64,000 nucleotides of DNA from Tepidibacter thalassicus DSM 15285 (GCF_900129915.1 NZ_FQXH01000010.1:26181-90180); one strand, 5' to 3'; shown: positions 1 to 8,461, numbered from the stretch's first letter. Program-made: numbers and translations. The notes: generated from the sequence alone by a model not told the origin.

Positions 1-170
<170 letters not shown>

Positions 171-199
171 GAATAATAATACGAGGTTTTTCATAAACT
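171..199 (+). promoter_or_regulatory. possible sigma-E promoter of spoIID
   Basis: GAATAAT (171-177) and CATAAACT (192-199) are separated by 14 bases, close to the sigma-E pattern (-35 like KMATATT, -10 like CATACAMT). spoIID is a sigma-E gene in Bacillus, which is the main support. The match is imperfect. Confidence 0.35.
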
Positions 200-232
200 T
201 TATTGATAAAAATAATCTAAGGAGGAAAGTTT

Positions 233-1210
233 ATGAAAAACCCTTTTTTAGTATTTATATATGTTTTTTTTGTAATTATAGTGATACCAGTATTTTTAAC
301 TGTGGGAATATATAAAGATTACATATTCAATGAAGATGTTGTTAAAAATAAAAAATTTGAATCTCTAAATATAAAAGTTTATAACAGTAGAAAAGACAAA
401 GTTGAAATTATGGATTTAGAGGAGTACTTATATAATGTTGTAGCATCAGAAATGCCTGCAACGTTTAATGAAGAAGCTTTAAAAGCTCAAGCTATAGCTG
501 CAAGGTCTTATGTTTTTTATAGAATGGAAAATGGAGGAGATAAAATACCTCAACATAAGGGCGCTATTGTATGTACAGATCATACTCATTGTCAAGAATA
601 TTTGACAATAGAGCAATTAAAAAAAGCTCATGGTAGAGAGTGGATGCGAAAACTTTGGCCTAAGGTAAAAAAAGCTGTAGATGATACAAGGGGAATGGTC
701 TTAGTATATGAGGGAAAAACAATACAACCTCTATATCATTCTACTAGTGGTGGAAGAACTGAAAATTCGGAAGAAGTATTTAGTGCTAAACTTCCATATT
801 TAAGGTCTGTTGATAGTCCATATGAGCAGGGGTCTCCTAAGTTAATTTCAAATGTGAAAATTAGCAAAAGAGATTTTATTAATAAATTTAAAGATGCAGA
901 TATTGTACTATCGGGTAATATAAAAGAAGAAATTAAAGTACTATCTAGAACAGAAGGAGGATCTGTAAAGGAGATAAAAATAGGAAAAAAAGTGATAAGA
1001 GGTAGAGATGTAAGAAAAATACTTAATTTAAATTCATCTGATTTTGAAATAAAAATAAATGATAATTATGTAAATATAATAACAAAGGGGTATGGCCATG
1101 GCGTAGGAATGAGTCAATGGGGAGCAAATGGAATGGCAAATAAAGGATATAAATACGATGAAATTCTAAAACATTACTTTAAAGGAGTTAAAATAGAAAA
1201 GAAATATTAA
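233..1210 (+). CDS. spoIID: SpoIID, stage II sporulation lytic transglycosylase
   Basis: 325 aa with a single N-terminal membrane segment (about residues 5-27) and a SpoIID/LytB domain. SpoIID is part of the DMP machine that removes septal peptidoglycan during engulfment of the forespore. The motif SEMPATFNEEALKAQ at 72-86 carries the catalytic Glu (E73). C114, H119 and C120 in VCTDHTHC fit the zinc-binding segment of spore-former SpoIID. STSGGRTENSEEVF and the C-terminal GYGHGVGMSQWG are further family signatures. The start is fixed by AAGGAGG seven bases upstream. A terminator follows, so it is probably monocistronic. The partners SpoIIM and SpoIIP are not in the window. Confidence 0.95.
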   Translation: MKNPFLVFIYVFFVIIVIPVFLTVGIYKDYIFNEDVVKNKKFESLNIKVYNSRKDKVEIMDLEEYLYNVVASEMPATFNEEALKAQAIAARSYVFYRMENGGDKIPQHKGAIVCTDHTHCQEYLTIEQLKKAHGREWMRKLWPKVKKAVDDTRGMVLVYEGKTIQPLYHSTSGGRTENSEEVFSAKLPYLRSVDSPYEQGSPKLISNVKISKRDFINKFKDADIVLSGNIKEEIKVLSRTEGGSVKEIKIGKKVIRGRDVRKILNLNSSDFEIKINDNYVNIITKGYGHGVGMSQWGANGMANKGYKYDEILKHYFKGVKIEKKY

Positions 1211-1213
1211 GAT

Positions 1214-1241
1214 GAAGGACTATAAATGTCCTTCTTTTTTT
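1214..1241 (+). terminator. intrinsic terminator of spoIID
   Basis: GAAGGAC (1214-1220) pairs with GTCCTTC (1228-1234) across a 7-base loop and is followed by a run of T. Confidence 0.87.
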
Positions 1242-1270
1242 GTATAGAATTTAAAAATTAGGAAAAAATA
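1242..1270 (+). promoter_or_regulatory. possible sigma-F promoter of spoIIQ
   Basis: GTATA (1242-1246), 14 bases, then GGAAAAAATA (1261-1270) resembles the sigma-F form GYATA-N-GGNNANANTR. Bacillus spoIIQ is a sigma-F gene. The spacer is slightly short, so confidence is limited. Confidence 0.4.
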
Positions 1271-1288
1271 TAAATGGAGGTGGAAACG

Positions 1289-2035
1289 ATGGAAAATAAT
1301 AATAAAAATAAAGGTAAAAAACTATTAGAAAGAGATGGATTTTATTTGGTTTTATTTTTATGCGTTTGTTTAGTAGCACTTACTGCAGTATGGGTTACTA
1401 AAAATAGTATTGATAATTTAGCAACTGAAAATGGATTTGTAAATTATGAACATGGAGAATTAATAGACGATGATAAAGTAGCTAGTGAAGAAGACGAAAT
1501 TCATTTGATAAAAGACAATGATAAGGCTGTTCCTACTTCTACAAAACCAAAACAAAACCTAGCAAAAGCAAAAGAAAAACTAGCAACAGAAAGCAAAAGT
1601 ACGGTTAAAAAAGAAATTGTTAAAATTAGTGCTATTATGCCAGTTGAAGGTGAGTTAAGTAGGGGTTATTCTGATACTGAGCCTAGTTATTCTATTACTT
1701 TAGACCAGTGGGAGTTACATAAAGGCATAGATATAAAAGCAGAGGAAGGAACTCCTGTGAAAGCTTCTATGGATGGTGAAGTTTTAGATGTTGTTAAAGA
1801 TGAAAGAAATGGTGTTACAGTAAAGATGAAACATGATGGAAATTTAGTTACTGTATATAGTAATTTATCACTAGATACAAATTTAAAAAAAGGTCAGAAG
1901 TTAAAACGTGGAGATTTAATAAGTAAAGTAGGTAACACATCTATAGTTGAAAGTAAAGAAGGACCACATCTTCATTTTGAAGTTTTAAAAAATGGAAAAA
2001 ATATAAATCCCCTTTCTATAATAGAATTAAATTAA
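1289..2035 (+). CDS. spoIIQ: SpoIIQ-like M23 (LytM) membrane protein
   Basis: 248 aa from the ATG at 1289, which sits after GGAGGTGG; an in-frame ATG at 1274 lies upstream of that site and is unlikely to be used. There is a short cytoplasmic N-terminus, one membrane segment (about 18-36), an acidic/Lys linker and a C-terminal M23 domain. SpoIIQ in the forespore membrane binds SpoIIIAH of the mother cell across the septum. Both zinc motifs are intact: HKGID (H144, D148) and HLHF (H227, H229). In Bacillus SpoIIQ the first motif is degenerate, whereas clostridial homologues keep it. Position after spoIID matches the Clostridia order. A generic M23 peptidase is the alternative. Confidence 0.85.
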   Translation: MENNNKNKGKKLLERDGFYLVLFLCVCLVALTAVWVTKNSIDNLATENGFVNYEHGELIDDDKVASEEDEIHLIKDNDKAVPTSTKPKQNLAKAKEKLATESKSTVKKEIVKISAIMPVEGELSRGYSDTEPSYSITLDQWELHKGIDIKAEEGTPVKASMDGEVLDVVKDERNGVTVKMKHDGNLVTVYSNLSLDTNLKKGQKLKRGDLISKVGNTSIVESKEGPHLHFEVLKNGKNINPLSIIELN

Positions 2036-2043
2036 TGTTTAAA

Positions 2044-2088
2044 GAGCAGGTTTAACCTTATTTTAAGGTTAAGCCTGTTCTATTTTTT
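2044..2088 (+). terminator. terminator of spoIIQ
   Basis: A hairpin of about 17 bp (arms 2044-2060 and 2064-2080, with a few wobbles) precedes a T-rich stretch at 2081-2088. Confidence 0.85.
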
Positions 2089-2139
2089 GTATAAATTTCA
2101 TATATATGAATAAGATTATTCCTTTAAGGAGGGGGAGTT

Positions 2140-2403
2140 TTGAAGGCGCATATAGAGGAAAGAGCTATAATTATTGCTAAATATATTTTAGAAAAAGAAA
2201 GTACTGTGAGAGAAACTGCAAAGACATTTGGAGTAAGTAAAAGTACTGTCCATAAAGATGTTACTGAAAGATTGAGTTCTATAAATCCATCTTTAGCTAA
2301 AAAAGTAAAAAGAATACTTGATAAAAATAAATCAGAGAGACATATAAGGGGAGGAATGGCAACAAAGTTAAAATATAAAAATAATGGGAAAAATGTAGGG
2401 TAA
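2140..2403 (+). CDS. spoIIID: SpoIIID, sporulation transcription regulator
   Basis: 87 aa starting with TTG at 2140, placed six bases after AAGGAGGGGG. The protein is a small HTH DNA-binding factor of the mother cell that modulates the sigma-E regulon and sigK. The helix-turn-helix region is TVRETAKTFGVSKSTVHKD (residues 22-40), followed by the basic tail seen in SpoIIID (KNKSERHIRGGMATKLKYK). Length and sequence match the family. It is followed by mbl and flhO/flhP, the same order as in Bacillus. Confidence 0.94.
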   Translation: MKAHIEERAIIIAKYILEKESTVRETAKTFGVSKSTVHKDVTERLSSINPSLAKKVKRILDKNKSERHIRGGMATKLKYKNNGKNVG

Positions 2404-2418
2404 AACCTGCATTTTTTT
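2394..2418 (+). terminator. weak terminator overlapping spoIIID stop
   Basis: ATGTAGG pairs with CCTGCAT (one G-U pair) around the stop codon and is followed by seven T. It would separate spoIIID from mbl. Confidence 0.55.
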
Positions 2419-2419
2419 C

Positions 2420-2448
2420 TTGACTAAAACAAATTTTTTGTATATTTT
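2420..2448 (+). promoter_or_regulatory. probable sigma-A promoter of mbl
   Basis: TTGACT (2420-2425), 17 bases, TATTTT (2443-2448), located 55 bases before the mbl start codon. Confidence 0.5.
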
Positions 2449-2502
2449 TGTAGAAGGAAATAAAGTAAAATAATTACAAAACAAAAGATAGGAGAGATAT
2501 TA

Positions 2503-3525
2503 ATGGTTAGACCAGATATAGGGATAGATTTAGGTACTGCAACAGTTTTGGTATATGTAAAAGGAAAGGGAATAGTATTAAAAGAACCTTCGGTTGTAGC
2601 AATAGATAAAGTTAAAAATAAAGTTTTGGCAGTTGGAGAAGAAGCGAGAAAAATGATAGGGAGAACCCCTGGGAATATAGTGGCTATAAGACCGTTGAAA
2701 GATGGAGTAATATCAGATTATGATGTTACTGAAAAAATGCTAAGATACTTTATAGATAAAGTATTAGGAAAAAAAGGATTTTTTAAATTTTTTAAGCCTG
2801 AAATAATGGTTTGTGTACCATCTGGAGTAACAGAAGTAGAGAGAAGAGCGGTAGAAGATGCTACAAAACAAGCCGGTGCTAGAGAAGTTCATATAATAGA
2901 AGAGCCAATAGCTGCAGCTATTGGAGCGGGGCTTGATATATCTCAGCCAGAAGGACATATGGTTGTAGATATAGGAGGAGGTACTGCTGATATAGCGGTT
3001 ATTTCTCTTGGCGGAACTGTTGTTAGCACTTCTATAAAAGTAGCTGGAGATAAATTCGATGAAGCTATAGTAAAGTATATGAGAAAGAAACATAGCTTAC
3101 TTATAGGAGAGAGAACAGCTGAACAAATAAAAATAAATATAGGTGCAGCTTTTCCTAGAAAACCGGAAGTTACAATGGATGTAAGAGGTAGAAATTTAAT
3201 ATCAGGTCTTCCGGTTACAATAAAAGTTTCATCGTCAGAAATGTTGGAGGCATTAGAAGAAAGTGTTACTCAAATAGCAGATGCAGTTCATGGTGTACTT
3301 GAAAGAACTCCACCTGAACTTTCAGCAGATATAAGTAATAAAGGAATAATTATGACAGGAGGAGGTTCTTTAATTTGGGGACTTGATAAATTGATACAAG
3401 AAAGAACTGGAATAAAAGTTAATATAGCTGAAGATGCAGTATCTTGTGTAGCAAAAGGTACAGGAGAAGCTTTAAATTCTTTAAAAGTTTTGCAAAAGGG
3501 AGGAATGCTTAATTTTAGAAAATAA
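2503..3525 (+). CDS. mbl: Mbl, MreB-family actin-like cell-shape protein
   Basis: 340 aa of the MreB/Mbl family, which polymerises on the membrane and guides elongation-phase peptidoglycan synthesis. The N-terminal phosphate-1 loop GIDLGTATVLVYVKGKG (7-23), the phosphate-2 motif VVDIGGGTADIAVISLGG and the adenosine motif IIMTGGGSLIWGLDKLI are intact. The ATG at 2503 follows AGGAGAG. The name mbl, rather than mreB, rests on the order spoIIID-mbl-flhO-flhP. Confidence 0.9.
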   Translation: MVRPDIGIDLGTATVLVYVKGKGIVLKEPSVVAIDKVKNKVLAVGEEARKMIGRTPGNIVAIRPLKDGVISDYDVTEKMLRYFIDKVLGKKGFFKFFKPEIMVCVPSGVTEVERRAVEDATKQAGAREVHIIEEPIAAAIGAGLDISQPEGHMVVDIGGGTADIAVISLGGTVVSTSIKVAGDKFDEAIVKYMRKKHSLLIGERTAEQIKINIGAAFPRKPEVTMDVRGRNLISGLPVTIKVSSSEMLEALEESVTQIADAVHGVLERTPPELSADISNKGIIMTGGGSLIWGLDKLIQERTGIKVNIAEDAVSCVAKGTGEALNSLKVLQKGGMLNFRK

Positions 3526-3552
3526 TTCTACAAAAAATTATCCGTTTTAAAT

Positions 3553-3580
3553 TAAACTTTTTCTATTTTAATGCCGATAT
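3553..3580 (+). promoter_or_regulatory. sigma-D promoter of flhO-flhP-flgJ
   Basis: TAAA (3553-3556), 16-base spacer, GCCGATAT (3573-3580), an exact match to the Bacillus sigma-D consensus. It lies 38 bases before flhO and makes flhO, flhP and the flgJ-like gene a late flagellar operon, separate from mbl. Confidence 0.88.
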
Positions 3581-3617
3581 ATTAAAATGATAGAGAAAAA
3601 ATTTTTGGAGTGATAAT

Positions 3618-4691
3618 ATGTTTAGAGGCCTTTATACTGTAACTTCTGCAATGCAGACGAATCAGAAAAAACTAGATGTAGTTGCTAATAATATAGCAAA
3701 TGCTAATACTAATGGATTTAAAAAAGATGTGGTAATCTCAGAAGCTTTTCCAGAAAAATTAATAAGTAAAATAAATGGTAAATTGCCAAGCAATCCAAAT
3801 AATAAAGGCAATTTAGATGTCAAACGAGATGGAGAAGGTTTCTTTGTTACAACACCTAAAGGCTTTTTTACTGTAGATAGTCCGATGGGAAGAAGTTATA
3901 ATAGATCGTTAAAATTTGCTGTAGATAATCAAGGATATTTAAAAACTTATACTAGAGATATAAATAAAGGAGTAGATACAACTACTGGATTTTATGTTTT
4001 GGATTCAAATGGAAATAGGATACAAGTTCCTGATAAAAATATAGAAATTGATAAAGTTAATGGTAATATTTTATCAAATGGACAAGTTATAGCAAATATA
4101 ATATATAATCCACCTAAAAATGTTATAGGAACTATAAATGGAGGATTGAGATTAGATAGAATTCAGACTAATTTTTCGTTGGGACAATTAATACCTACAA
4201 ATAATAAGTTGGATTTTGCTATAAAAGGTGAAGGATTTTTTAAGATACAGACTAAAAGTGGAATAAGATATACAAGAGATGGTTCTTTTTTAATTAATGA
4301 TAAAGGGCAATTAGTTACTCAAGATGGTAATTATGTACTTGGCAAGAATGGGGTAATAACATTATCTGAAGATTTTAAAGTAACATCAGATGGGAAATTA
4401 TATGTAGATGATTCTTATGTAGATCAGTTGGATATAGTTAATGTTTTAAATGTAAATGCTTTGAGAAAAGAGGGGAATAATCTTTATAAAGTAGAAGATA
4501 ATGTCAATCCAAATGAAGAACAATTTAAGGGAGAGTTAATTCAAGGAAGTTTAGAAGGTTCTAATGTGAGTTCAATAAATGAAATGGTAGATATGATTTC
4601 TGTATTGAGAGAGTATGAAAGTGATCAAAAAGTTATAAAAGCATATGATGATATGTTGGGTAAGGCTGTGAATGAAATAGGAAAAGTTTAA
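3618..4691 (+). CDS. flhO: FlhO/FlgF-type flagellar rod protein
   Basis: 357 aa of the flagellar basal-body rod/hook family. The N-terminus MFRGLYTVTSAMQTNQKKL with NIANANTNGFKKD carries the rod-protein motif, the middle has GEGFFKIQTKSG and IRYTRDGSFLINDKGQLVTQ, and the C-terminus SSINEMVDMISVLREYESDQ is the matching amphipathic helix. Such proteins are exported by the flagellar type III system and assemble in the rod. The start follows TTGGAGTGATAAT. It is longer than flhP because of an expanded N-terminal half. Confidence 0.9.
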   Translation: MFRGLYTVTSAMQTNQKKLDVVANNIANANTNGFKKDVVISEAFPEKLISKINGKLPSNPNNKGNLDVKRDGEGFFVTTPKGFFTVDSPMGRSYNRSLKFAVDNQGYLKTYTRDINKGVDTTTGFYVLDSNGNRIQVPDKNIEIDKVNGNILSNGQVIANIIYNPPKNVIGTINGGLRLDRIQTNFSLGQLIPTNNKLDFAIKGEGFFKIQTKSGIRYTRDGSFLINDKGQLVTQDGNYVLGKNGVITLSEDFKVTSDGKLYVDDSYVDQLDIVNVLNVNALRKEGNNLYKVEDNVNPNEEQFKGELIQGSLEGSNVSSINEMVDMISVLREYESDQKVIKAYDDMLGKAVNEIGKV

Positions 4692-4706
4692 TTGGAGGGA
4701 TAAGTT

Positions 4707-5504
4707 ATGATGCGAGCTCTTTGGACAGCTGCGAGTGGGATGAAATCTCAACAGCTTAATATAGATACTATATCAAATAATTTAGCTAATGTTAATACGA
4801 CTGGATATAAAAAGCAAAGATTAGAATTTAAAGACCTTTTATATGAAAATATTAAAAAAGCAAATATAATTGAAGGTCAAGGAAGTCCTTCGAATTTACA
4901 AATAGGCCATGGGGTTATGCCTAGTGCTACAAGTAGGATATTTGAAAATGGTACACCAGATAGAACTGATAATCCAACGGATTTTGCTTTGGATGGACAA
5001 GGTTTTTTTGCAATTGAAACTCCATCGGGAGAAAGACTTTATACTAGAGATGGTTCATTTAAATTGAGTGTAGATGAAGATACTAAAAAACTTGTTACAA
5101 GTGAAGGATATACAGTTTTGACAGAAGATGATGAAGAAATAGTGATAGAAGATGGTTATACAGACTTTACAATAGATCAAGATGGTAATATAAGTGTTAA
5201 GAATGAAGATGGAGAAGTAGAAGAACTAGGAAAAATAAAAATTGTTAATTTTTTAAATCCAGATGGATTAGAAGCAGTAGGAAGAAACTTTTTTAAAGCA
5301 ACTAATGCATCGGGAGAAGAGATAGTTTTGGAAGATGAAAATAGAAATACTAAAGTATTTCAAGGTTTTTTAGAATCATCTAATGTTCAAATTGTAGATG
5401 AAATGATAAAAATGATTACAGCTCAAAGAGCATATGAAATAAATTCTAAAGCTATTCAAACAGCAGATGATATGCTTCAGATGGCAAATAATTTAAAAAG
5501 ATAA
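4707..5504 (+). CDS. flgG: FlhP/FlgG, distal rod protein
   Basis: 265 aa. MMRALWTAASGM, the NLANVNTTGYKKQRLEF rod motif (29-45), GQGFFAIETPSGERLYTRDG and the C-terminal EMIKMITAQRAYEINSKAIQ give a clear FlgG family match. FlgG builds the distal rod. GGAGGG precedes two tandem ATG codons (4707 and 4710); either could be used. It follows flhO by 15 bases within the sigma-D operon. Confidence 0.93.
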   Translation: MMRALWTAASGMKSQQLNIDTISNNLANVNTTGYKKQRLEFKDLLYENIKKANIIEGQGSPSNLQIGHGVMPSATSRIFENGTPDRTDNPTDFALDGQGFFAIETPSGERLYTRDGSFKLSVDEDTKKLVTSEGYTVLTEDDEEIVIEDGYTDFTIDQDGNISVKNEDGEVEELGKIKIVNFLNPDGLEAVGRNFFKATNASGEEIVLEDENRNTKVFQGFLESSNVQIVDEMIKMITAQRAYEINSKAIQTADDMLQMANNLKR

Positions 5505-5517
5505 GCTGGTGATTTAA

Positions 5518-5829
5518 ATGCAGATAAATACTAATAATAATTTAGATGTTTTAAAAAGTAAACTTCAAAATAACAAAGATAATAAAAAACTTATGAAAGC
5601 GTGTAAGGAATTAGAAGCTGAGTTTGTAAAAATAATGTTTAAAGAGATGAAAAAAACTGTACCTAAAGATACATTGATGCAGAAATCTTCAGGTAGAGAA
5701 ATATTTGAAGATCTTTATACAGAAGAGTTAGCAACTCAGGCATCTACTAATTCTTCTTTAGGGCTTGCCAAGCTTATATATGAACAATTCACTAAAACTA
5801 ATATGAGAAATTTTTCGTCAAAGAAATAA
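5518..5829 (+). CDS. FlgJ-like rod-binding protein (N-terminal domain only)
   Basis: 103 aa corresponding to the FlgJ rod-binding domain: LMKACKELEAEFVKIMFKEM (about 24-43) and EDLYTEELATQ are the family signatures. There is no muramidase domain, as is usual for stand-alone Firmicute forms. It probably caps or helps assemble the rod in the periplasm-like space. It follows flhP by 13 bases, has only a weak ribosome site and may be translationally coupled. Confidence 0.83.
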   Translation: MQINTNNNLDVLKSKLQNNKDNKKLMKACKELEAEFVKIMFKEMKKTVPKDTLMQKSSGREIFEDLYTEELATQASTNSSLGLAKLIYEQFTKTNMRNFSSKK

Positions 5830-5852
5830 GAATGAGTTTTATTAAAAAAAGT

Positions 5853-5909
5853 GTGGCAATTCATATCCTGATTTTTGTGAATTAGAATATGAATTGCCAC
5901 TTGTTTTTT
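5853..5909 (+). terminator. strong terminator closing the flhO-flhP-flgJ operon
   Basis: A perfect 14-bp stem (5853-5866 with 5887-5900) and a T tract at 5901-5909. Its A-rich left side may let it also serve the leftward gene ending at 5916. Confidence 0.87.
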
Positions 5910-5915
5910 ATAATG

Positions 5916-6950
5916 TTAATTAGTTGTATGTAAATTTTTTAAAGGTATACTTTTTATTTTTGAATTAAATTCATTGTTTTCGTCTTCTTCGTCTATGCAA
6001 ATATATAATTTATTTTTGTAAATAGTGACATCTGTTAATACTTTACGAGTTGATTTAGAATTATTTAATGAATCAATAATTATAGGAATCCATTTATTAT
6101 TTTTTTTATCATATTTTTTAATTTTAATTTGAGATTTGTCATTTTCGATTTCTTCACTCCAAAAAGCATATAATTCATTATTGTATATTATAGCTTTTGG
6201 ATAATTTGCATTTTTATTTTTGTTATAATTTAAAGCTGAATTTCCTATATCAACTAATTTATGATCTTTATTGAATTTTTTTGCATGTATTTCAAAAATA
6301 TTATTTTTAGAGTTACACATGTAAAAAATATATATTTCATTATTATGAATTAATAAATCTTTTATATAATATTCTTTATTGAAATAGTTATTTAAATATG
6401 AATTATTTATGTCTATCCATTTTTTTCTGTTTTCATCGAATTTTTTTAAGTATATAGTGGTTGAGTTTTGATTGTTTTTTTCATTTACTAAAACATACAA
6501 ATTATTATTGTAGACTATAGGATATGTTTTAGATCCATATCTTAAATCAACATAATTTAAAGCATTTATCCAAGTATTATTTTTTTTATTGAGCTTTTTT
6601 ATATGTATTTTAAATTCATTAGAGTTTGTTTCTTCGCTCCAAAAAATATATAATTCATTGTTATATACTATAGGTGTTATATTTATTGCGTTTTTAAAAC
6701 TATTATAATTTAAAGAATTATTACCTATATTTATCCATTTGTTTTTAATATCATCGTATTTTTTTACTTTTATTTGAGAAATATTTTTTTCTGTATTTTC
6801 ACTATAACACATGTATAATTCATTGTTGTATAAAATAGTTTTTGAAAAACGAGAATTGTTAGAAAGTTTTTCGGATTGGTTGTTTGAGCAAGCACTTATA
6901 CAGCTTAAAAGTATTAATAAAATGATATAATATATTTTTTTGAATTTCAT
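5916..6950 (-). CDS. secreted lipoprotein with beta-propeller-like repeats
   Basis: 344 aa from the ATG at 6950, preceded by AAGGGAGA. A hydrophobic signal peptide ends in LLSCISACS, a lipobox with Cys about residue 20, so it should be a lipid-anchored extracellular protein. The rest is about six imperfect repeats of ~50 aa of the form YNNELYxxWSE-x-KIKKYDxxxNKWI. This Kelch/propeller-like pattern suggests a beta-propeller for protein or ligand binding, but the true family is not recognised. Base composition is even lower in GC than its neighbours. It shares an upstream operator with the next leftward gene. Confidence 0.72.
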   Translation of the reverse strand: MKFKKIYYIILLILLSCISACSNNQSEKLSNNSRFSKTILYNNELYMCYSENTEKNISQIKVKKYDDIKNKWINIGNNSLNYNSFKNAINITPIVYNNELYIFWSEETNSNEFKIHIKKLNKKNNTWINALNYVDLRYGSKTYPIVYNNNLYVLVNEKNNQNSTTIYLKKFDENRKKWIDINNSYLNNYFNKEYYIKDLLIHNNEIYIFYMCNSKNNIFEIHAKKFNKDHKLVDIGNSALNYNKNKNANYPKAIIYNNELYAFWSEEIENDKSQIKIKKYDKKNNKWIPIIIDSLNNSKSTRKVLTDVTIYKNKLYICIDEEDENNEFNSKIKSIPLKNLHTTN

Positions 6951-6987
6951 TGTAGTTCTCCCTTTTATATATTTATTAGATAATGTT

Positions 6988-7051
6988 ATTAAATCGAAAT
7001 AAATTGATAAAATCAATATGTTTGTCATGAATTGACATTATAGTGTCATGA
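6988..7051 (-). promoter_or_regulatory. tandem-repeat operator and promoter of the lipoprotein gene
   Basis: Two TCATGA cores at 7025-7030 and 7046-7051 (inside the 11-base repeat AATTCATGACA on the minus strand) lie 21 bp apart. Eight bases downstream of the nearer core is TTGATT (7011-7016), then 17 bases and TTTAAT (6988-6993). The arrangement is shared with 7957-8019, base for base in spacing, which suggests a common activator. Confidence 0.5.
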
Positions 7052-7095
7052 ATTGCAATAAATATATATATTATATATATCAAAAAATGAATTAT

Positions 7096-7905
7096 CTATA
7101 AAATATTTGTATGAAAATTTAAATTTTCTTTAATATAATTAATTCTGTCATTTAAACATGGATGAGTAGTTAACAATTTTCTTATTTTGTGCATATCAGT
7201 TTTTAGTTTGTTTTTAATAGTAATTTTTTTTAATGCATTTATTAAATTTTCACTGTTTTTAATTGATTTAATGACAAACATGTCAGCTTCAATTTCTTGA
7301 TTTCTAATGTAACGTAAAAATCCTAGTATAGCGCTTAGGATATATATACAGATAGTAATTTTTAATGACAAGTTTTCATTAATATCTATTTGAAATAGTT
7401 TAAAACCTGCTATACAAGCTATTGGGAGTAATCCTAAAATTATCATAATGATGCTTCTTTTTAAATCATGTTTTTTTATAATATGGTAAAATTCATGATA
7501 GATTATTGCTTTTAGTTCTTCAGTTTCCAGTTCATCAATTAATTCTTCGTCTAGAATAATTGTATACTTAGAGAAACCTTGTACTGAAGCATTCATTTTA
7601 GGATTTTTAGTACGAGGTCTAATGAATAATTTTACTTTTGACTTTTGAATATTGACTGATAACAAAATTTCTTGCACCATATTAAATAAATGACCTTCAG
7701 TTATAGTTTGTAATTTACAAGCTTGTGCTGAAATTAAAGGAATATAATTTTTTATAAATATTATTACAATATATAATATGCTGTATAAAAATAATACTGT
7801 ATATATGTCAGGTTTTTTTATAGTTACAAATAATATAATAGATGAATATACAGTAATTAAAATAAAAATAACTAAATAAAACTTAAAATTATTGAATTTT
7901 TTCAT
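7096..7905 (-). CDS. membrane M48-type zinc metallopeptidase
   Basis: 269 aa with two N-terminal membrane segments (about 9-27 and 33-50), two more near 150-190, and the zinc motif HEFYH (HExxH) around residue 141 in IIYHEFYHIIKKHD. A second motif EIEADMFVIK (ExxxD) about residue 208 supplies the third ligand. This is the layout of HtpX/M48 peptidases, which cut membrane or secreted proteins. The start ATG at 7905 follows AAGGAGT. The closest relative may be an immunity, bacteriocin-like or BlaR-like peptidase; that is not resolved. Confidence 0.8.
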   Translation of the reverse strand: MKKFNNFKFYLVIFILITVYSSIILFVTIKKPDIYTVLFLYSILYIVIIFIKNYIPLISAQACKLQTITEGHLFNMVQEILLSVNIQKSKVKLFIRPRTKNPKMNASVQGFSKYTIILDEELIDELETEELKAIIYHEFYHIIKKHDLKRSIIMIILGLLPIACIAGFKLFQIDINENLSLKITICIYILSAILGFLRYIRNQEIEADMFVIKSIKNSENLINALKKITIKNKLKTDMHKIRKLLTTHPCLNDRINYIKENLNFHTNIL

Positions 7906-7956
7906 TTGTTAGTACTCCTTACTATTTTAAAAATAATATTTAGAGAATCTACTATA

Positions 7957-8019
7957 AATATAATAGCTTTTTGGTGAAAGTAAACCTTTTTGTCATGAAT
8001 TGACATTATAGCGTCACGA
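7957..8019 (-). promoter_or_regulatory. tandem-repeat operator and promoter of the M48 gene
   Basis: TCATGA (7993-7998) and TCACGA (8014-8019) are 21 bp apart. Eight bases from the nearer core is TTTACT (7979-7984), then 16 bases and TATATT (7957-7962). About 40 bases around the two cores are nearly identical to the lipoprotein operator at 7025-7051. Confidence 0.5.
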
Positions 8020-8214
8020 ATTGCGATAAATACATATTTTAACAGTTTAGAAGTTCGTGTAATTCAAATTGCAATTGAGTGTGTATCAGTGATGTGAGAA
8101 GTGATATTGCTAAAATACATAATAAATATTAAAAAATTTAACAAAAAACGTCTGCATATTCTTAAAATTATATTATAATTATTATATAAAATTAAAATAA
8201 GGGGATTTGTAAAT
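8020..8214. other. intergenic, likely left end of the IS607-like element
   Basis: No gene is visible. The stretch becomes very AT-rich from about 8110, and AAGGGG before 8215 serves the HTH gene. The left boundary of the mobile element should lie here, but I cannot place it because IS607-type ends lack long inverted repeats. Confidence 0.4.
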
Positions 8215-8421
8215 ATGAAAGCAAAAGAAGTTTTAGAGTTGTTACAAATTTCAAGACCAACCTTAACAAAATATGTTAAAGAAGGTATTATAAAAACTAC
8301 AACCTTATCTAATGGTAGATATGATTATGACAAGGATAGTGTTATAGGTTATTCAATAAGAATGTATAATAAAAGAAAAGGTAAAAGAATAAAGGCAATA
8401 TTAGAAGAGAGAGAAAGTTAA
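8215..8421 (+). CDS. HTH domain of IS607-type TnpA (no recombinase domain)
   Basis: 68 aa. KAKEVLELLQISRPTLTKYV and the following SNGRYDYDKDSVIGY match the MerR-like DNA-binding head of IS607 serine recombinases, which normally continues into a YARVS catalytic core. Here the protein ends after the HTH in a basic tail, and no recombinase frame follows in the 40 bases before tnpB. It could be a decayed transposase or a kept DNA-binding regulator. The ATG follows AAGGGG at long spacing. Confidence 0.7.
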   Translation: MKAKEVLELLQISRPTLTKYVKEGIIKTTTLSNGRYDYDKDSVIGYSIRMYNKRKGKRIKAILEERES

Positions 8422-8461
8422 TGGCTTTATATAAAGAAAGAAAAGAAAGCGAGGTGAGAAA

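Noticed and set aside
2764..3093. 109-codon minus-strand frame inside mbl
   Set aside because: Antisense shadow of a strongly conserved gene, Ser/Tyr-rich composition, no ribosome site.
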